Shown piece after piece: positions 1-8,528 of a DNA stretch of 37,181 nucleotides. The stretch lies in assembly GCA_029246985.1 (NCBI GenBank), contig JAQWMC010000078.1:1-37181 (forward strand). Reading direction: 5' to 3'. Position 1 is the stretch's first letter; each line of letters begins with the position of its first letter. This stretch comes from Pirellulales bacterium. GTDB lineage: Bacteria > Planctomycetota > Planctomycetia > Pirellulales > UBA1268. The position numbers and the translations under genes were made by a program. Under the pieces are notes generated by a model. It searched no databases. It was not told the DNA's origin and saw only the letters and a list, made by a program, of their open reading frames with translations.

Positions 1-1401
1 GGCTATCAATCATTTCGTGGTACGCAGCAAGCGATTATTGAACGGACACTCGCTGGGCAGCACAGTCTTGTTCTTATGCCCACAGGCGGTGGAAAAAGCC
101 TGTGTTACCAGATACCCGCGCTCGTACAGGACGGACTGACCGTCATACTCAGTCCACTCATCGCCCTGATGAAAGATCAGGTCGATGCTCTCAATGCTCG
201 TGGTGTCGATGCCACGTTTATCAACTCATCTCTCACCAAAGAGGCACGGATAGCACGCTATCGTGCAATTGAACATGGTTCATATCGCTTGCTCTATGTC
301 ACACCGGAACGCTTTCAGAAATCTGATTTCCGTCGTGTGCTGGAGGGCCGAAAGGTGCCGTTACTGGCTGTCGATGAAGCACACTGCGTAAGCCAATGGG
401 GACATGATTTTCGACCAGACTATACGAGGGTTGGTGAAATTCGTGATTTTCTTGGCCATCCCACCACACTCGCACTCACAGCTACAGCGACACATGAGGT
501 ACAGCAGGACATTGTCCATCAACTAGGCCTTGAAGAGGCTGACGTACAGGTTTTTCATGAAGGCATTGAACGGCCGAACCTTGCTCTTCTCGTCGAAGAG
601 GTCTGGGGCGAAGAAGATAAGCTACAGCACCTTCTTCACATCCTCAAAAAGTTTCAGGCCGGTGATGGCGGCCACATTATCTACTTCACACTTATCAAAA
701 CACTTGAACGATTTAGCCACTTGCTTGAAGAAGAAGGTATTGCTCATGGCTGTTACCATGGAAACCTACGACCAGTCGACCGAAAGAGAATGCAAGAATG
801 CTTTCTTCGTGGCAAAGAGCCAATCGTTCTTGCCACGAATGCTTTTGGAATGGGAATCGACAAAGCCAATATTCGCACCGTGACACACGCCGAGGTTCCT
901 GGTTCACTCGAAAGCTACTATCAGGAAATTGGTCGAGCTGGTCGGGATGGATTCCCGTCACAATGCACTCTCCTCTACGACCAAAATGATCTTCCTATGC
1001 TCATGGAATTCATCCGTTGGGCAAATCCAGATGCTGACTTCTATCGTCAGATCGATCATGTACTCGAACATGATCTTGAAAAGGTGAATGCGTTTGGCAT
1101 CGAGTGGCTGAATGAAAAAATCCTCGGCCGACAGGCACGTCATGACCGCCGCTTAGACAGTGCACTTCTTATGCTCGAACGGTTTGGAGCAATTGAATTT
1201 AGCAAGCAGGTTGCCGGTACAGAAAAACAGATTTCACACTACGAAAGACTTCCAGAGTCTCTTACAAATGAACCGTCGCTCGCTGAAAAACTTCGGCGGG
1301 ACCAGCAGAAACTACTTGCTATGGTTGAATACGCACGCTGCGAAACTGACCGACGTGAATTTTTAAACAACTATTTTCTTGGTACACCATCGGCAGAGTA
1401 G
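1..1401 (+). CDS. recQ: ATP-dependent DNA helicase RecQ, 5' end outside the window
   Basis: Superfamily 2 3'-5' DNA helicase acting in recombination and replication-fork repair. The frame is open from base 1, so the start lies upstream; 466 residues are visible. Seen in order: an F-R-x-x-Q-Q motif 0 at about residues 6-11, Walker A TGGGKS at 28-33, the DEAH box at 125-128 followed by CVSQWGHDFRPDY, the TATAT motif III, and motif VI QEIGRAGRDG. The C-terminus is odd: after YARCETDRREFLNNYF the protein stops within about ten residues, where RecQ proteins normally carry the remaining zinc-binding cysteines (CxxCDxC), the winged helix and HRDC. The helicase core is therefore intact but the zinc module is incomplete. 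It converges on the lipoprotein gene, 28 bases away. Family assignment is secure; whether the short end is native is open. Confidence 0.95.
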   Translation, partial: GYQSFRGTQQAIIERTLAGQHSLVLMPTGGGKSLCYQIPALVQDGLTVILSPLIALMKDQVDALNARGVDATFINSSLTKEARIARYRAIEHGSYRLLYVTPERFQKSDFRRVLEGRKVPLLAVDEAHCVSQWGHDFRPDYTRVGEIRDFLGHPTTLALTATATHEVQQDIVHQLGLEEADVQVFHEGIERPNLALLVEEVWGEEDKLQHLLHILKKFQAGDGGHIIYFTLIKTLERFSHLLEEEGIAHGCYHGNLRPVDRKRMQECFLRGKEPIVLATNAFGMGIDKANIRTVTHAEVPGSLESYYQEIGRAGRDGFPSQCTLLYDQNDLPMLMEFIRWANPDADFYRQIDHVLEHDLEKVNAFGIEWLNEKILGRQARHDRRLDSALLMLERFGAIEFSKQVAGTEKQISHYERLPESLTNEPSLAEKLRRDQQKLLAMVEYARCETDRREFLNNYFLGTPSAE

Positions 1402-1429
1402 CTCTACGCTTTACACTGCGAGTTCCCAG

Positions 1430-1735
1430 CTACTCAAGAATGTTTAGCATCTCCTCAACTTTTTTTGAGATTGCTTTTTTCCCTTGAGCACGCTCAAGCT
1501 CATTTACTGATTGTTCCAACCCTGCTTTACTTGGATCAGCTGCCACAACCTTGTCAACGAGTTCTTTGGCATACTCGATCGAACTGTCAATCATTCCAGC
1601 ATCGGCGATTTGCTCAAGAACATCTCGAAGTTGATTCGTAATTGAAGGAGGGGTGACACGAATCACTTTTTCACCACCCCCACATCCAACGAACAGGCTC
1701 AATCCGAGTACAAGGCATACTATTTCTTTGCGCAT
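1430..1735 (-). CDS. Small secreted lipoprotein of unknown function
   Basis: A 101-residue protein with a short basic N-terminus, a hydrophobic stretch and a lipobox ending LFVGC at residues 14-18, followed by glycines, so a lipoprotein signal peptide is likely. The mature part is charged and probably helical, with no recognisable domain. A GGAGA ribosome binding site lies 8 bases before the ATG. It follows the DUF1559 gene by 56 bases on the same strand, and the two are probably cotranscribed; small lipoproteins next to DUF1559 genes are a common planctomycete arrangement. Function unknown. Confidence 0.8.
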   Translation of the reverse strand: MRKEIVCLVLGLSLFVGCGGGEKVIRVTPPSITNQLRDVLEQIADAGMIDSSIEYAKELVDKVVAADPSKAGLEQSVNELERAQGKKAISKKVEEMLNILE

Positions 1736-1791
1736 CTATTTCTCCAAAAGTTGCATCAGGGACTTATGTTCCACCATCCCACAAAATAATT

Positions 1792-2877
1792 TTAAGGAAG
1801 CTTGGCTACGTTCCCATCCTGACGGGCACCAAGATTCTGCCACGTTGTGAGGTCGATAGTGTTGCTCACTGTATGCGTGGCACCATCAGCGGTCACTGTG
1901 TTCACCACACCAGGGTGCTTGCTTCGAGCGGGGTACACACCATTCCGGTCTGCTGAATCACCGTATCGTCCACCCGTCGCAAAAGACACATGTTTCCAGT
2001 TAGGCGGTGCGACTGTATTAAATGCTGATTTTGTTGGTATACCTCGCTGCCAATCTCGACCAGCATTACTTCGATGCCACGTCAATGCGCCGGCATCAGC
2101 TGCCTGACCCATGGTTTCAAGATTTGCAGCTGTTGGAAAGTTCGCGCTACCCACCAAAGATATCTGAGCTGTTGTATCTCGTTCAAGATTCAGCAGCGTA
2201 TCATCGTTATCACCTTTTAAGCTCTCAGACAAAAGAATCGTATTTGAAGTTCCATCGGTAATTTCTGCAAACGTCGTTTTATTGTGCTTCATAATTGGCC
2301 CATCATAGGGACCGGGGGTAACGGGCTGTAACCCATTGGGACCCCCACCACCCCCAGTACGGTAGATGTTGACTGTTGACCCTGCATTGGCAACATAATT
2401 AATTCCACCAAATCTTGGATCTCCGTACGGTAAATCTGATGGACAGATAAAGGCTGTAATGAATTTTCGGCGTATTGCAGCCGAGCCATTGACTCCTGCG
2501 GTAGACCATCTGTTCAAATCCATCGCATCGTATGTCGTTGTCTCTTCGAGCCACGGTAGTATCTGTGTCCATAAACTATGTCCGAGCCACATATTCCATG
2601 CTGGTGCTCGATGGCCTGTACCATTTCCAATGTCGACGCTCCGCTCTCCTGTTTGTGGATTCCCGTCAAACATGTACATAGGAAATTCTTTATTCGCATC
2701 GTAATAATTATGAAGCGCAAGACCGTGCTGCTTTAGATTGTTGGAACATGACACACGGCGGGCCGCTTCACGCGCCTGCTGAACAGCAGGAAGAAGGAGC
2801 CCTACAAGGACACCGATAATTGCAATGACAACAAGAAGTTCGATCAGGGTAAAACCCCTGCGATAATTTGTGTTCAT
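1792..2877 (-). CDS. DUF1559 / H-X9-DG prepilin-like protein
   Basis: A 361-residue protein of the DUF1559 family, which is strongly expanded in Planctomycetota and rare elsewhere. The N-terminus is a type IV prepilin signal: a basic leader, then [17 protein letters not shown], where a prepilin peptidase would cut before the Phe and methylate it. The next segment, [15 protein letters not shown] followed by CSNNLKQ, is the classic DUF1559 opening. Near the C-terminus [12 protein letters not shown] fits the H-X9-DG signature exactly. The role is unknown but is assumed to be a pseudopilin-like envelope or surface protein. A purine-rich AAGGGGA lies about 10 bases before the ATG. A pilT gene is in the same window, though far away, and no other pilus gene is adjacent. 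Confidence 0.95.
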   Translation of the reverse strand: MNTNYRRGFTLIELLVVIAIIGVLVGLLLPAVQQAREAARRVSCSNNLKQHGLALHNYYDANKEFPMYMFDGNPQTGERSVDIGNGTGHRAPAWNMWLGHSLWTQILPWLEETTTYDAMDLNRWSTAGVNGSAAIRRKFITAFICPSDLPYGDPRFGGINYVANAGSTVNIYRTGGGGGPNGLQPVTPGPYDGPIMKHNKTTFAEITDGTSNTILLSESLKGDNDDTLLNLERDTTAQISLVGSANFPTAANLETMGQAADAGALTWHRSNAGRDWQRGIPTKSAFNTVAPPNWKHVSFATGGRYGDSADRNGVYPARSKHPGVVNTVTADGATHTVSNTIDLTTWQNLGARQDGNVAKLP

Positions 2878-3109
2878 GATTCCACGTTCCCCTTAAAGTT
2901 CCCAAAAAAATATGCAAGAAAGAAATATGATCTTGAAGAACCTGTCTCGAAAGATCAAGCATTTTTCTTCAAAATGAATTGTTTTGGTATAGATAGTTTT
3001 CTGATTAGTACGAAAGCCGCACTGCGCGCGTGTGCATGTGGTCGGAAAACAAACCTGATGCGAAACACCCTGCAATCAAATCAACTGTGCAGTCAAATCA
3101 AACGATTTG
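2878..3109. other. Noncoding gap between lptB and the DUF1559 gene
   Basis: 232 bases without a convincing gene. It must hold the end of the lptB transcript and the start signals of the DUF1559 gene. I found the ribosome binding site next to 2877 and a short symmetric repeat at 3076-3101, but no terminator hairpin with a T-run and no good -35/-10 pair. Confidence 0.5.
3076..3101. repeat. Direct repeat flanking a short palindrome, downstream of lptB
   Basis: TCAAATCAA occurs at 3076-3084 and again at 3093-3101, and the interval contains the inverted pair ACTG-tg-CAGT. It lies 9 bases beyond the lptB stop codon. It could be a protein-binding site or chance in an AT-rich stretch. Confidence 0.35.
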
Positions 3110-3862
3110 CTATGCCGCTTCGGTTGAATCCAGAGGATTCCCGGGCGGTGTTTCACCAAAGTAGTATTTTTTGGCATCCGGGTTATTCAATACTTCTTCC
3201 GCTGTACCATGACAGAGAATTTTTCCGGCCCGCACAATATAGCTACGATCCGTGATCGCCAATGTTTCACGTTCGCGGTGATCAGTAATCAGGATCGAAA
3301 TGCCATCATCTCGTAACCCCATGATGATTTTTTGAATCGAATGGATTGTCACCGGATCAATACCCGTAAAAGGTTCATCAAGCAGAATAATCCGAGGTTC
3401 TGTGACAAGGCAACGAGCAATTTCGAGACGTCTCTTTTCTCCACCGGAAATGTAGTGTGCTTTCGACTTTCGAATTCGTGTGATGTCAAATTGTTCCATC
3501 AACTCTTCACTTCGGCGACGGCGTTCTTTGGCTGGCATGCCAATGAGTTCCATAATTGCCAAAAGATTTTGTTGGACGGTCAGCTTGCGAAAAACACTCT
3601 GTTCCTGAGCAAGATAGCCCATCCCGCCATCGCGCGACCGCTTAAACATCGGCCACTTCGTAATTTCTTTATCATCCAATAACACACGGCCGCCATTTGG
3701 AATAACCAGTCCGCACGTCATGCGAAAACTTGTTGTCTTCCCCGCACCATTAGGACCAAGAAGACCAACGATTTCACCCTGCTGAACTTCAAAGGACACA
3801 CCGTCAACGACGCGACGACGTCCGTATACTTTCACAAGTCCTTCAGCTTTTAGCAGTGACAT
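3110..3862 (-). CDS. lptB: LPS export ABC transporter ATP-binding protein LptB
   Basis: A 250-residue cytoplasmic ATPase that powers the LptFG complex moving lipopolysaccharide from the inner membrane to the Lpt bridge. Seen: Walker A GPNGAGKTT at 36-44, the Q-loop in YLAQEQSVFRKLTV, the ISGGEKRRLEIARCL signature, Walker B IILLDEPFTGIDP, and the switch region ITDHRERETL. The FRKLTV and DHRERETL segments are typical of LptB rather than of LivF/LivG transporters. The start has an AAGGAC site 8 bases upstream. The gene follows lepB by 51 bases on the same strand. With lpxD and lpxI further along, it indicates a true LPS outer membrane. Confidence 0.95.
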   Translation of the reverse strand: MSLLKAEGLVKVYGRRRVVDGVSFEVQQGEIVGLLGPNGAGKTTSFRMTCGLVIPNGGRVLLDDKEITKWPMFKRSRDGGMGYLAQEQSVFRKLTVQQNLLAIMELIGMPAKERRRRSEELMEQFDITRIRKSKAHYISGGEKRRLEIARCLVTEPRIILLDEPFTGIDPVTIHSIQKIIMGLRDDGISILITDHRERETLAITDRSYIVRAGKILCHGTAEEVLNNPDAKKYYFGETPPGNPLDSTEAA

Positions 3863-3913
3863 GATCTGTCCTTGATTTCACTTCGTGTCCATCTGGGAGG
3901 CATGCTACCTGAC

Positions 3914-5749
3914 CTACCGAATAAACTTCATCCTCGCGAAGTTTGGCCATGAGGGCAATCGCAACTCGCCAAGTATAGGGAGGGTGACCGTCACGTGCCG
4001 GGATGCTGTCACCATATGCGGCCAAACAATCGATATTGCCCGGCCTAGAAGCAGTCGCCGATCAACATAATGGACGTCAATCCAGAGTCGCCCATCTTTA
4101 CTGGCAGCCGAGTTATCTCCCAACACAAAGAACTGATCGGCCTCAAGCGGAAATTCGAGGATGGGTTCATCGCGTATTTCACCTCGGCGACCAAAACCAA
4201 CAGCACCAATATAAAAGATGTCACGAAGCACTTTGATTGAAGAGACTACAACAGCAACAGGTTCATCGTCTGCCTTTACTGTAATACCAGCAGGTGCAAG
4301 ATCTGATGGCACAGTGGACCCGGGCTGAACAACTTCGAGAACCGGATCACGAGTCGACTCCTTTTTAATTTCTGAACTCCAGGCAACCGGTGTAGCTGTT
4401 GGCATAAGTTTTTTATCAACAAAAAGCCTCAGTTCATCATCCACATTCGTGAACATTACTTCCCACGAGCCCTTACCTCGTATAGGAGTTGGTGTTGATG
4501 CTTTTACACCACTCGCAGCGACAAGTGTTGCCATACCGTCGGCCAAGTCAATTGAACAAGAATGTTGCTGCCCACCATCAACAAGATCAAGTACGATGCG
4601 TCCACTCTCGGACTTGCTTTCAAGAGTACACTCAACTGCAAGATCACCTACCCAATGACCACCCTGACTGATCGCGTTGTAAGCCTGAAAGTCTTTGACG
4701 AGGGCAGGTCTGGCGCCTTTACGAACACCCATCCCGAGCCGAACTTCTTTCCAGTCATCTAACGTCGGATTAAATCGCTGATACCGAAGGCTTGCTGACT
4801 GTCCTGCTGAACATGTTGCTGTAAATTGCCGACGGTTCTTTTCCGACTGCCATAAACTCGTATCTGCCCAGTCGGTCCAGGCGGAAGGCCACCCCTCTGT
4901 CTGCATAAGAGAGGCAGGAAAGTTACTATCGTGGACAACCTGTAACATCGCCTGCATCACATGCGGTGGCTTCCGGGCAATCGTGGCTGGCTGCCCATCA
5001 CGACTCGTCCAGATGTCTCCTCCAGCAATACTTACCAATTCATTCGGCAAACCGACAAGTCTTTTGATGTAGTTTGTATTTGCCCCTTCAGGATACTTGA
5101 AGACGATGACATCCCACCGATTTGGCTCTCGAAAGTCGTACGCAAATTTATCAACAAGAATTCGGTCGCCGTTGTACGAGGGATAGCGAGCATCATACGT
5201 AACAGAAGGCCCCTCACCCTCAATCAGCTTCATCACATTTCCACAATTTGGGCAGGTCGCCGAGGCAATCATCTTGCCGGCAAGTCGCATTTTTAGCACC
5301 GATAATTTTCCACTTGGTGACTCAAGGTCAGCAAGTTGTTGCTGCGCCACGTCTCGCTGCTGTAGCCCTGCGGACGAATCGGCAGCCAGCCGTCGGAGCC
5401 GCTCAATCTCGCGATTCACTCGACCTAATTCAGTTCGCAGGGTGTGTGATTGATCATCTTCTTCTCGACTGGCCCCAGCCTGAAAATTAAAATCACACTC
5501 ACTGCAATCAAGATCCTTATGTCGACCCATAAGCGTTGGAGCCATGGACCCAGTTGGGATGACGAAAGCTTCTGCCTCAAATGCACGAAATAGAAGAGCC
5601 AGCGTAAATGCAATGACAAGAGACTCGACTGTTTCTCTTCCAAATCCTAGAGGACCACGAACAACATCGTGTTGCGTCGGCCCATCCGCAGCTTCTTCTG
5701 AAAGAGCTGGCGATACCGGTTGGTTCTTTTTATTTTTCCCATCTACCAT
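3914..5749 (-). CDS. lepB: Signal peptidase I with large insertions
   Basis: Membrane serine protease that removes signal peptides from exported proteins. At 611 residues it is about twice the usual length. One membrane helix (about 41-58) precedes the catalytic-serine box FVIPTGSMAPTL (Ser68). The catalytic-lysine box GDRILVDKF (Lys201) and box E FVLGDNSAASKDGR (541-553) are present, so it should be active. Two insertions stand out: residues 82-169 hold CSEC and CPNC pairs separated by a predicted coiled coil, resembling a zinc ribbon, and residues about 305-515 form a beta-rich stretch that resembles a LamG/concanavalin-like domain. AAGGAA lies 9 bases before the ATG, inside the end of the TlpA-like gene (6-base gap). 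The order is tlpA-like, lepB, lptB. Large LepB proteins occur in planctomycetes, but the role of the inserts is unknown. Confidence 0.93.
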   Translation of the reverse strand: MVDGKNKKNQPVSPALSEEAADGPTQHDVVRGPLGFGRETVESLVIAFTLALLFRAFEAEAFVIPTGSMAPTLMGRHKDLDCSECDFNFQAGASREEDDQSHTLRTELGRVNREIERLRRLAADSSAGLQQRDVAQQQLADLESPSGKLSVLKMRLAGKMIASATCPNCGNVMKLIEGEGPSVTYDARYPSYNGDRILVDKFAYDFREPNRWDVIVFKYPEGANTNYIKRLVGLPNELVSIAGGDIWTSRDGQPATIARKPPHVMQAMLQVVHDSNFPASLMQTEGWPSAWTDWADTSLWQSEKNRRQFTATCSAGQSASLRYQRFNPTLDDWKEVRLGMGVRKGARPALVKDFQAYNAISQGGHWVGDLAVECTLESKSESGRIVLDLVDGGQQHSCSIDLADGMATLVAASGVKASTPTPIRGKGSWEVMFTNVDDELRLFVDKKLMPTATPVAWSSEIKKESTRDPVLEVVQPGSTVPSDLAPAGITVKADDEPVAVVVSSIKVLRDIFYIGAVGFGRRGEIRDEPILEFPLEADQFFVLGDNSAASKDGRLWIDVHYVDRRLLLGRAISIVWPHMVTASRHVTVTLPILGELRLPSWPNFARMKFIR

Positions 5750-5755
5750 CGTGCA

Positions 5756-6376
5756 TTATTCCTTCGATTGGGAACTGAATGCCTGATCAACCGCTCGGCG
5801 TACGTCATCATAGGTAAAAGATCTTCCGAGTTTTTCACTGGCATACTCATCATCAAATTGTTGTATCAGCGTACCATTACGATCCCAGACCATCACCACA
5901 GGGACACTCGTAATGTTCATTTTTCTATACAAGGCGTCTGCCTCATCACGATTGAGGAGGTTCTCAATATCGCCCGCCAAAACCTGTTCCAAAAACTTCT
6001 TCACTGGCGGGAGCACGTCTTCAGGTACACCGAACCCCTCAAAGTCGAACGAGAGTGAAAGACAGGCCACTGTATCACCATAGTCTTTTTTTAGGTCGAC
6101 AAGACCTGGAAATTCCTTAACACATGGTGGGCATGACGTGCTCCAGCAGTCGAGGACAACAACCTTTCCACGATGCGACTCAATCCGTTTTACTAGTTCC
6201 GAATGATCAGCAACGGCAACAGACACAGGGTTTGCGACTGGCTGTTGGACGGCGGCCAGCGGAACATGATCACTTGGTGGATCACAATACCACCCACAGC
6301 CAGCAATTGAAATTGCACCGACAAACAACATAAGTCGCTTTGGAAATTGTACGTTTCGTGTCATGCTACAGATCAT
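5756..6376 (-). CDS. TlpA/ResA-like thioredoxin-fold lipoprotein
   Basis: A 206-residue envelope thiol-disulfide oxidoreductase. A signal sequence ends in the lipobox SIAGC (Cys27), so the protein is probably lipid-anchored and faces the periplasm. The thioredoxin fold follows, with active site CPPC at 82-85 in DCWSTSCPPCVKEFP and the cis-Pro region TSVPVVMVWDRNG. The usual WATWC lead-in is changed to CWSTS. A near-consensus AGTAGG lies 7 bases before the ATG at 6376; a second in-frame ATG at 6364 would also keep the signal peptide. It is the first gene of a likely operon with lepB and lptB. Its 5' end overlaps the divergent TrmH-like gene. The partner protein cannot be deduced. Confidence 0.88.
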   Translation of the reverse strand: MICSMTRNVQFPKRLMLFVGAISIAGCGWYCDPPSDHVPLAAVQQPVANPVSVAVADHSELVKRIESHRGKVVVLDCWSTSCPPCVKEFPGLVDLKKDYGDTVACLSLSFDFEGFGVPEDVLPPVKKFLEQVLAGDIENLLNRDEADALYRKMNITSVPVVMVWDRNGTLIQQFDDEYASEKLGRSFTYDDVRRAVDQAFSSQSKE

Positions 6377-6920
6377 GTCATCGCCTACTGGACTCTCGTT
6401 TGAACATATTCGACATCGACCGCCACATCACCTGGCTGGTCCTCGTGACCTGGTTGTAGCCTGCCCTGCTTTTCGCAGCAAAGTGAATCTGTCTAACATC
6501 GTACGAACCTGTGGATGTTTTGGCATCCGTCATTTAATTACCTGCGGTTCCAGCAAGCTCGATGAGAAAATCGCTCGAGAAGCGTCGCAGGAAATTTCAA
6601 TCGAAGTTCATCGAAGCCTCGCACCAGTCCTTGATAAATTGAGACTTTCTGGCTGGGAACTGGTTGGTCTTGAACAGTCAACGCATTCTGAATGCCTCTT
6701 TTCATTTCCGTTTATAAGCAAGACTGTCCTTGTCATTGGGAATGAGCGGCTTGGCATCGACCCAGAGATCCTAGACCGGCTTGATCGTGTTGCAGAAATT
6801 CCAATGGCCGGATTACCTCACAGCCTGAATGCAGCCACTTCAACTGCTGTCGCCATCTATGAGTATTGTCGGCAATTTCCAAACGGCTCACCAAAGCCTC
6901 CGATAGGTGTAGACTCATGA
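6363..6920 (+). CDS. TrmH/SpoU-family RNA 2'-O-methyltransferase
   Basis: SAM-dependent ribose methyltransferase of the SPOUT class, acting on tRNA or rRNA. The 185 residues contain the family motifs in order: motif 1 SKVNLSNIVRTCGCFGI, motif 2 VLVIGNERLGIDPEIL and motif 3 EIPMAGLPHSLNAATSTAVAIYE, which form the trefoil-knot SAM site. The N-terminal substrate-binding domain of larger TrmH proteins is missing, so it resembles the short TrmH/TrmL-like types; the target base cannot be told. The start is uncertain: ATG at 6363 or in frame at 6375, neither with a clear ribosome binding site, and both overlap the start of the divergent lipoprotein gene. Its stop overlaps the next start as ATGA at 6917-6920, suggesting translational coupling. 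Confidence 0.9.
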   Translation: MLQIMSSPTGLSFEHIRHRPPHHLAGPRDLVVACPAFRSKVNLSNIVRTCGCFGIRHLITCGSSKLDEKIAREASQEISIEVHRSLAPVLDKLRLSGWELVGLEQSTHSECLFSFPFISKTVLVIGNERLGIDPEILDRLDRVAEIPMAGLPHSLNAATSTAVAIYEYCRQFPNGSPKPPIGVDS

Positions 6921-7906
6921 CTTTAGTAATTGGCATTGATGAAGCAGGGTATGGACCGAATCTTGGCCCACTTGTTATCGGTGGCTCATCATGGCAGATC
7001 GATCAACTACCAAATGACCATTTTTCCACAAAGGCAGCGGAACAGTTTATTGAATTACAAAATAATATTCATGATAAATATCGTGCAGGACGAGGACCAC
7101 CTTGGGGTGATTCAAAAAAAATATTTAGTCGGAAAAGTACAAAGTCCGAGACCCTTGAACCATTAGAGCGAGGCGTGTTCGCGGCGGTTCAAATAGCAAC
7201 AAACACACTTCCCGAAACCAGCGATCGCCTTCTCTCGCTACTCGCACTGCAATCACCCGATGATGCCGAACTCAACTGCTGGAGAAAACTCAATGCAGTG
7301 ACACTGCCGCTTGCAACGAAAGTGCCACACGCTATCGAACAGTCTGACCAGGCAGCCGGACAATTGCGAACCCATGCCATTCAGCTTACAGGCCTGGCTT
7401 GTCGATGGATATTTCCAGAAGCCTTTAATGCTGCACTCGACACTGGAATGAACAAATCAGACATCCTGTCACAAGCATCCCTGCAACTTGCCTTTAATCT
7501 CCGCAACCAGCACCCTCACATGCCTGCTGTTATCTGGTGTGATCGGCATGGTGGCCGCAAGCGGTATGCAGGTGTTGTTTCACACTGTTTTGATGCTGCA
7601 CGCGTTGAGCCACTATCAGAAACAACGCGATACTCTCATTACCGTATTCATGACAGAGAATGTCCTACATTCATTCATTTTACTGTGGGTGGTGAATCTC
7701 AACTGCCTGTCGCCATTGCGAGCATGACAGCGAAATACACACGTGAGCTCGCAATGGGAGTGTTTAACAGCTTTTGGACAAATCTCATACCATCACTCCA
7801 GCCAACGGCTGGCTATCCAGTCGATGCCCGCCGCTGGTGGCACGAGACAGAGAAAGATCGTCACCGTATGAGTATCAGCGATGACGTCCTCTGGAGAAAA
7901 TCCTGA
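6917..7906 (+). CDS. Expanded RNase HII-like protein
   Basis: A 329-residue protein with the motif series of RNase HII, which nicks RNA in RNA-DNA hybrids. Seen: GIDEAGYGPNLGPLVIGG with Asp8-Glu9 (consensus DEAGRGP), GDSKKIFS at 64-71 (consensus DSKKLS), Asp209 in WCDRHGGRKRY, ASMTAKYTREL at 268-278 (consensus ASIxAKVxRD, with Glu replacing Asp), and the end block GYPVDARRWW...HR. Typical RNase HII is about 200 residues; the extra ~130 lie between DSKK and Asp209 and match nothing I recognise. The Arg of DEAGRGP is Tyr here. The start is the ATG overlapping the upstream stop (ATGA); a longer open frame begins inside the methyltransferase gene but adds nothing conserved. The fold is well supported; the true substrate is inference. 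Confidence 0.8.
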   Translation: MTLVIGIDEAGYGPNLGPLVIGGSSWQIDQLPNDHFSTKAAEQFIELQNNIHDKYRAGRGPPWGDSKKIFSRKSTKSETLEPLERGVFAAVQIATNTLPETSDRLLSLLALQSPDDAELNCWRKLNAVTLPLATKVPHAIEQSDQAAGQLRTHAIQLTGLACRWIFPEAFNAALDTGMNKSDILSQASLQLAFNLRNQHPHMPAVIWCDRHGGRKRYAGVVSHCFDAARVEPLSETTRYSHYRIHDRECPTFIHFTVGGESQLPVAIASMTAKYTRELAMGVFNSFWTNLIPSLQPTAGYPVDARRWWHETEKDRHRMSISDDVLWRKS

Positions 7907-7950
7907 CCTTGCTGGAAAACGGTAAGGTATTCACACTTATTTTCATGCAC

Positions 7951-8442
7951 ATGTTCCCGACACAGCTCTACATAATTCGTCATGCGTGGGCCGAAGAATG
8001 CGGCCTCGACCAAGACGATTATGACCGTCGGCTAACTAAAAAAGGACGTAAACGATTCGAACAGTTCATTCGCTTCATGCAAGGCTTTGGGCTGGAGGTT
8101 GACCTCATCGTTACAAGTCCGTTGGTGCGAACCCGTGAGACAGCAGAAATCATGGTTGATGTGCTCAAAACTCCACGGCTCGAAATCCATGACTCGCTTG
8201 CTCCAGGGTCGGATTGGCAAGAAATTGCTGAATGGACAACTGAAGAAAACGTGGCCAAGGTGGCGTGGGTGGGTCATGCTCCATGTGTTGGTCGACTTGT
8301 TGCAACGTCGATTGGAGACGGCAACGCCGCCATTCGTATGCAAAAAGGGGCCATTGCCTCAATCTGTCTGGATAATGGGCTCAGTCAGCCGGGAGAACTT
8401 CAATGGCTCGTCACAGCACAAGTCATTGAAGCAGTGGTTTAG
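7951..8442 (+). CDS. sixA: SixA-like phosphohistidine phosphatase
   Basis: Histidine-phosphatase superfamily enzyme that removes phosphate from phosphohistidine on signalling or PTS proteins. The start MFPTQLYIIRHAWAEE carries the RHG-type catalytic motif (RHA), followed by LTKKGRKRFEQF, the second Arg in TSPLVRTRETAEIM, and the second catalytic His in VAWVGHAPCVGRL. The length of about 163 residues fits SixA. The open frame reaches back to a TTG at 7909 and an ATG at 7945, but the family usually begins within a few residues of the LYIIRH strand, so 7951 is preferred. It follows the RNase HII-like gene on the same strand and probably shares its transcript. No histidine kinase or PTS gene is nearby to name its substrate. 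Confidence 0.9.
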   Translation: MFPTQLYIIRHAWAEECGLDQDDYDRRLTKKGRKRFEQFIRFMQGFGLEVDLIVTSPLVRTRETAEIMVDVLKTPRLEIHDSLAPGSDWQEIAEWTTEENVAKVAWVGHAPCVGRLVATSIGDGNAAIRMQKGAIASICLDNGLSQPGELQWLVTAQVIEAVV

Positions 8443-8528
8443 CTACCGCATACTTTGATTTGAAGATAGTGAATCAATATGTAACGATCTCAAGGAATGC
8501 TTCTCTGTCCTTTATGAGGAATATCATC

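Noticed and set aside
1402-1640. Continuation of recQ past its stop to supply the missing zinc finger
   Set aside because: The frame after the TAG is open for a while but has no CxxCDxC pattern and is antisense to the lipoprotein gene.
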